Part shown: positions 62,019 through 64,000 of the stretch, one piece after another
How the letters are laid out: each line of letters starts with the position of its first letter
Numbering within the stretch: the stretch's first letter is position 1
Source: Scatophagus argus
Taxonomy: Eukaryota; Chordata; Actinopteri; Scatophagidae
Direction: 5' to 3'
NCBI RefSeq assembly: GCF_020382885.2
Contig: NC_058496.1
Span: 8,114,501-8,178,500, forward strand
DNA length: 64,000 nucleotides
The notes under the pieces: model-generated
The model's input: the letters and a program-made list of their open reading frames with translations, nothing else
Database searches by the model: none
What the model was told of the DNA's origin: nothing
Position numbers and translations under genes: made by a program

Positions 62019-64000
62019 CCCAGTGTATAATGACTTCCCCTGGCACTGGCCCCCGCCGTGTCTCTACAGTCTGGTGAGAAGGGTGGAGCGTCTGTTTATG
62101 CCGGGACTCAGGGCTTGACTGGGTGTAACATAAATCGTCAGACTTTGTGACACAAAGCACAATAAATGTTTACCGTGGTTAAAGCGGTCACTTTTTTGTG
62201 ATGCTGAAAGCAGATGCTGTTTTTCCCTTTTATGCTTCCACTCCCAGGTGAACTAAGAGCAGCTCCCAGCCCTCCTAGCGGCCTGTAGTCTGCTGCAGTG
62301 TGCCTCCAACACTTTCTGCTCACTCGCTTCAATGTTGCGCCTGTTTGAGACCTTTCCCACTCTCAATATCAAAACAACACAGTCACATTTCGACAGCCCA
62401 GACTTTACTTAACAAAAGCAGAGGAACACACAGTCAAAACAGGGAGGAAATTATCCAATTAAGTTGTTGCTAGAGGAGATTCCCCTCCGGTTGTCATGGC
62501 AGTGGGGGGCTGTCGAGCCAGCAGGGATTCTGGGATTAGCCACTTATCTGAGCGTCGTTCCGGGTGGCTCAGATCACAGGCGGTGCTGAGTGGAAGTGAC
62601 AGGTCCCATTCACGGGGCCTTTACTCTCCGGCACCATGGATGCTATCCAGGGCCACCGGCGCTTTGTTCTGCTCCTGCCGCGTGAGCAGAACCTCTTGCC
62701 AGTGCAGAACCTGATATCCCGCTGCTGTATGCCTCATTCACCGCTTTAAGGAGAAATTAAAGCTTGCCACACGGGCAAAAGCTGGAGGCCGGATTGTGCT
62801 TAAATCTGTTGCCATAGTGTTGCCAAGTGAAAGTTAAAGCTACTACCCGTAGTTTAGTGGGTGCAAGTTTCAAATCCAGGCTCTTAATACTTGTGTGTGT
62901 GACTCCGCCTGCAAATCTCCACATGTTTCTTTGTGGATTTCCAAATGGCTCTGGGCACTTGTTTGACCTTTAAGTTGGGCTCAAATAAACAAAGCACCTC
63001 TGTTATATAAAAGAACAAATAACTATAATCCTACTGCACTTTTCAAAATCTGCTGTCTAGGTCAGACATTAAAATCACATTGATTTCATAAATCTTATAA
63101 ACAGCGAACATCAGATGCATGTATCTTTAAAGACCTCTTGCTTATATACATTTGCTCCCATCATCCCTTTTCCCCCGCTTGTCTGCTTTTCACAGACTGT
63201 GGAAAATGTGTATGATCCGTTCATTTACTCACGCCGCCCTGCTTTTAATTCCACCATCCTCTCACCACCAGGCCACCCCAAAGCCCCCGGCCACGTCTGA
63301 CTCCCAAGGCCAGTCTGCATTACAACAGATCCTAACAATGTCCAGCATAGCAGTAGGGCTCTGGGGCTGCGGTTTCCTTAAGGTGCAAGAGAGGAAAGGG
63401 AAGTGAGTTATAAACTGAGAGCACGGTCATTGATACGGCTGTATTTCAAATGGAGATGAGAGAGTTGTTTTCTCTTGTGTCCCTCTGTTCTCACCCCTCT
63501 GTCTGCCAGCTGATTGGTCAACACACATAAATCATCAAGTACAGTCTGAAGTAATGATAACGTGTGTCTGTTTAAGTTTTGGACTGCGCGCTTCCAAAAC
63601 CAAAGCAGCAGAGCACAGAGATAAATGAACTTTAAAGGAAGAGTTCACGCCAGGGCTGTCATCCAGTCGTACGCAGGCTTGTGAGCATATCACATTCAAA
63701 CTGAGGGCTCCAGAAGTAAAACATTACATCACACTCAGGCTGATAAACAAACTCACTCCATCAGAGTCCAAGTGAAGTGAGATAACGCTGCATCAGACAG
63801 GCACCTTTCATACTCACTCTCTTTTTTAGATTCCCTCACCCCAACCTCAGGATTTGGCTGGAATTCCAGGCCAGTGGTGTAATTACTGGGTCCTAATTGT
63901 TTTCTATGAGGTTTGGGAGATATTGTCTTACTTTCTGGGCCTGGAACACAATGGCCTTTATCTGTGATTGAGCCTGAGAAAAAAAAGGTCTAAGTATTTG

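Larger units (their letters stand above)
61453..64000 (+). other. Third intron of the EMI-domain gene, reaching the window edge
   Basis: After the third exon no further exon of the family (a Cys-containing coiled-coil exon would be next) is found up to the edge. CA-rich repeats occupy 61471-61493 and 61979-62018. Nothing else is recognisable. Confidence 0.55.

Noticed and set aside
62838..62880. tRNA-like pair: TAGTTTAGTGG followed by GTTTCAAATCC
   Set aside because: The two boxes are too close together and the B box has an extra base; no cloverleaf can be drawn.
63188..63235. Possible fourth EMI gene exon after a TTTTCACAG acceptor near 63196
   Set aside because: The required phase gives a stop after a few codons and does not match the next exon of the family.

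Overview
This is a window of a ray-finned fish genome, probably a spiny-rayed teleost. The genes are split by many mostly short GT-AG introns, and the repeats are fish types (a tRNA-derived SINE with an (ATGG)n tail, a Tc1-like element, dinucleotide repeats). All calls come from reading spliced exons against protein families I know; no search was run.

Layout, left to right. (1) Minus strand, 6213 down to 342 and continuing off the left edge: a THADA-family gene (tRNA 2'-O-methylation regulator; HEAT-like repeats and DUF2428). The 21 exons seen join in one frame for about 1238 codons. (2) Head to head with it, plus strand 7000-11781: tctn2, a Tectonic protein of the ciliary transition zone, complete in 18 exons. 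(3) Plus, 13079-24241: atp6v0a2, the a2 subunit of the V-ATPase V0 sector, complete in 20 exons and 849 residues. (4) Plus, 27372-51387: dnah10, an axonemal inner-arm dynein heavy chain, with four P-loops, the stalk and the C-terminus all recognisable. (5) Plus, from 54159 and running off the right edge: the first three exons of a secreted EMI-domain gene of the EMID1/COL26A1 family.

The order tctn2 - atp6v0a2 - dnah10 on one strand is the order of human 12q24.31. Two of the three act in cilia (transition-zone gate and beating motor), and dnah10 has a good RFX X-box about 170 bp before its start codon. The flanks do not fit that human locus: the THADA gene belongs elsewhere in human (2p21), so this copy may be a fish paralogue, and the EMI gene replaces the human neighbour CCDC92.

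I found no clearly new biological system. The best leads are: the out-of-place THADA-like gene; a perfect 25-bp inverted repeat in a tctn2 intron; a 57-bp orphan retroposon tail with a perfect 12-bp target duplication; a Tc1 element made of two inverted 3' ends; a GC-AG intron in dnah10 that keeps the frame open if retained; a polyA signal that overlaps the dnah10 stop codon; and upstream ORFs in the EMI gene leader.
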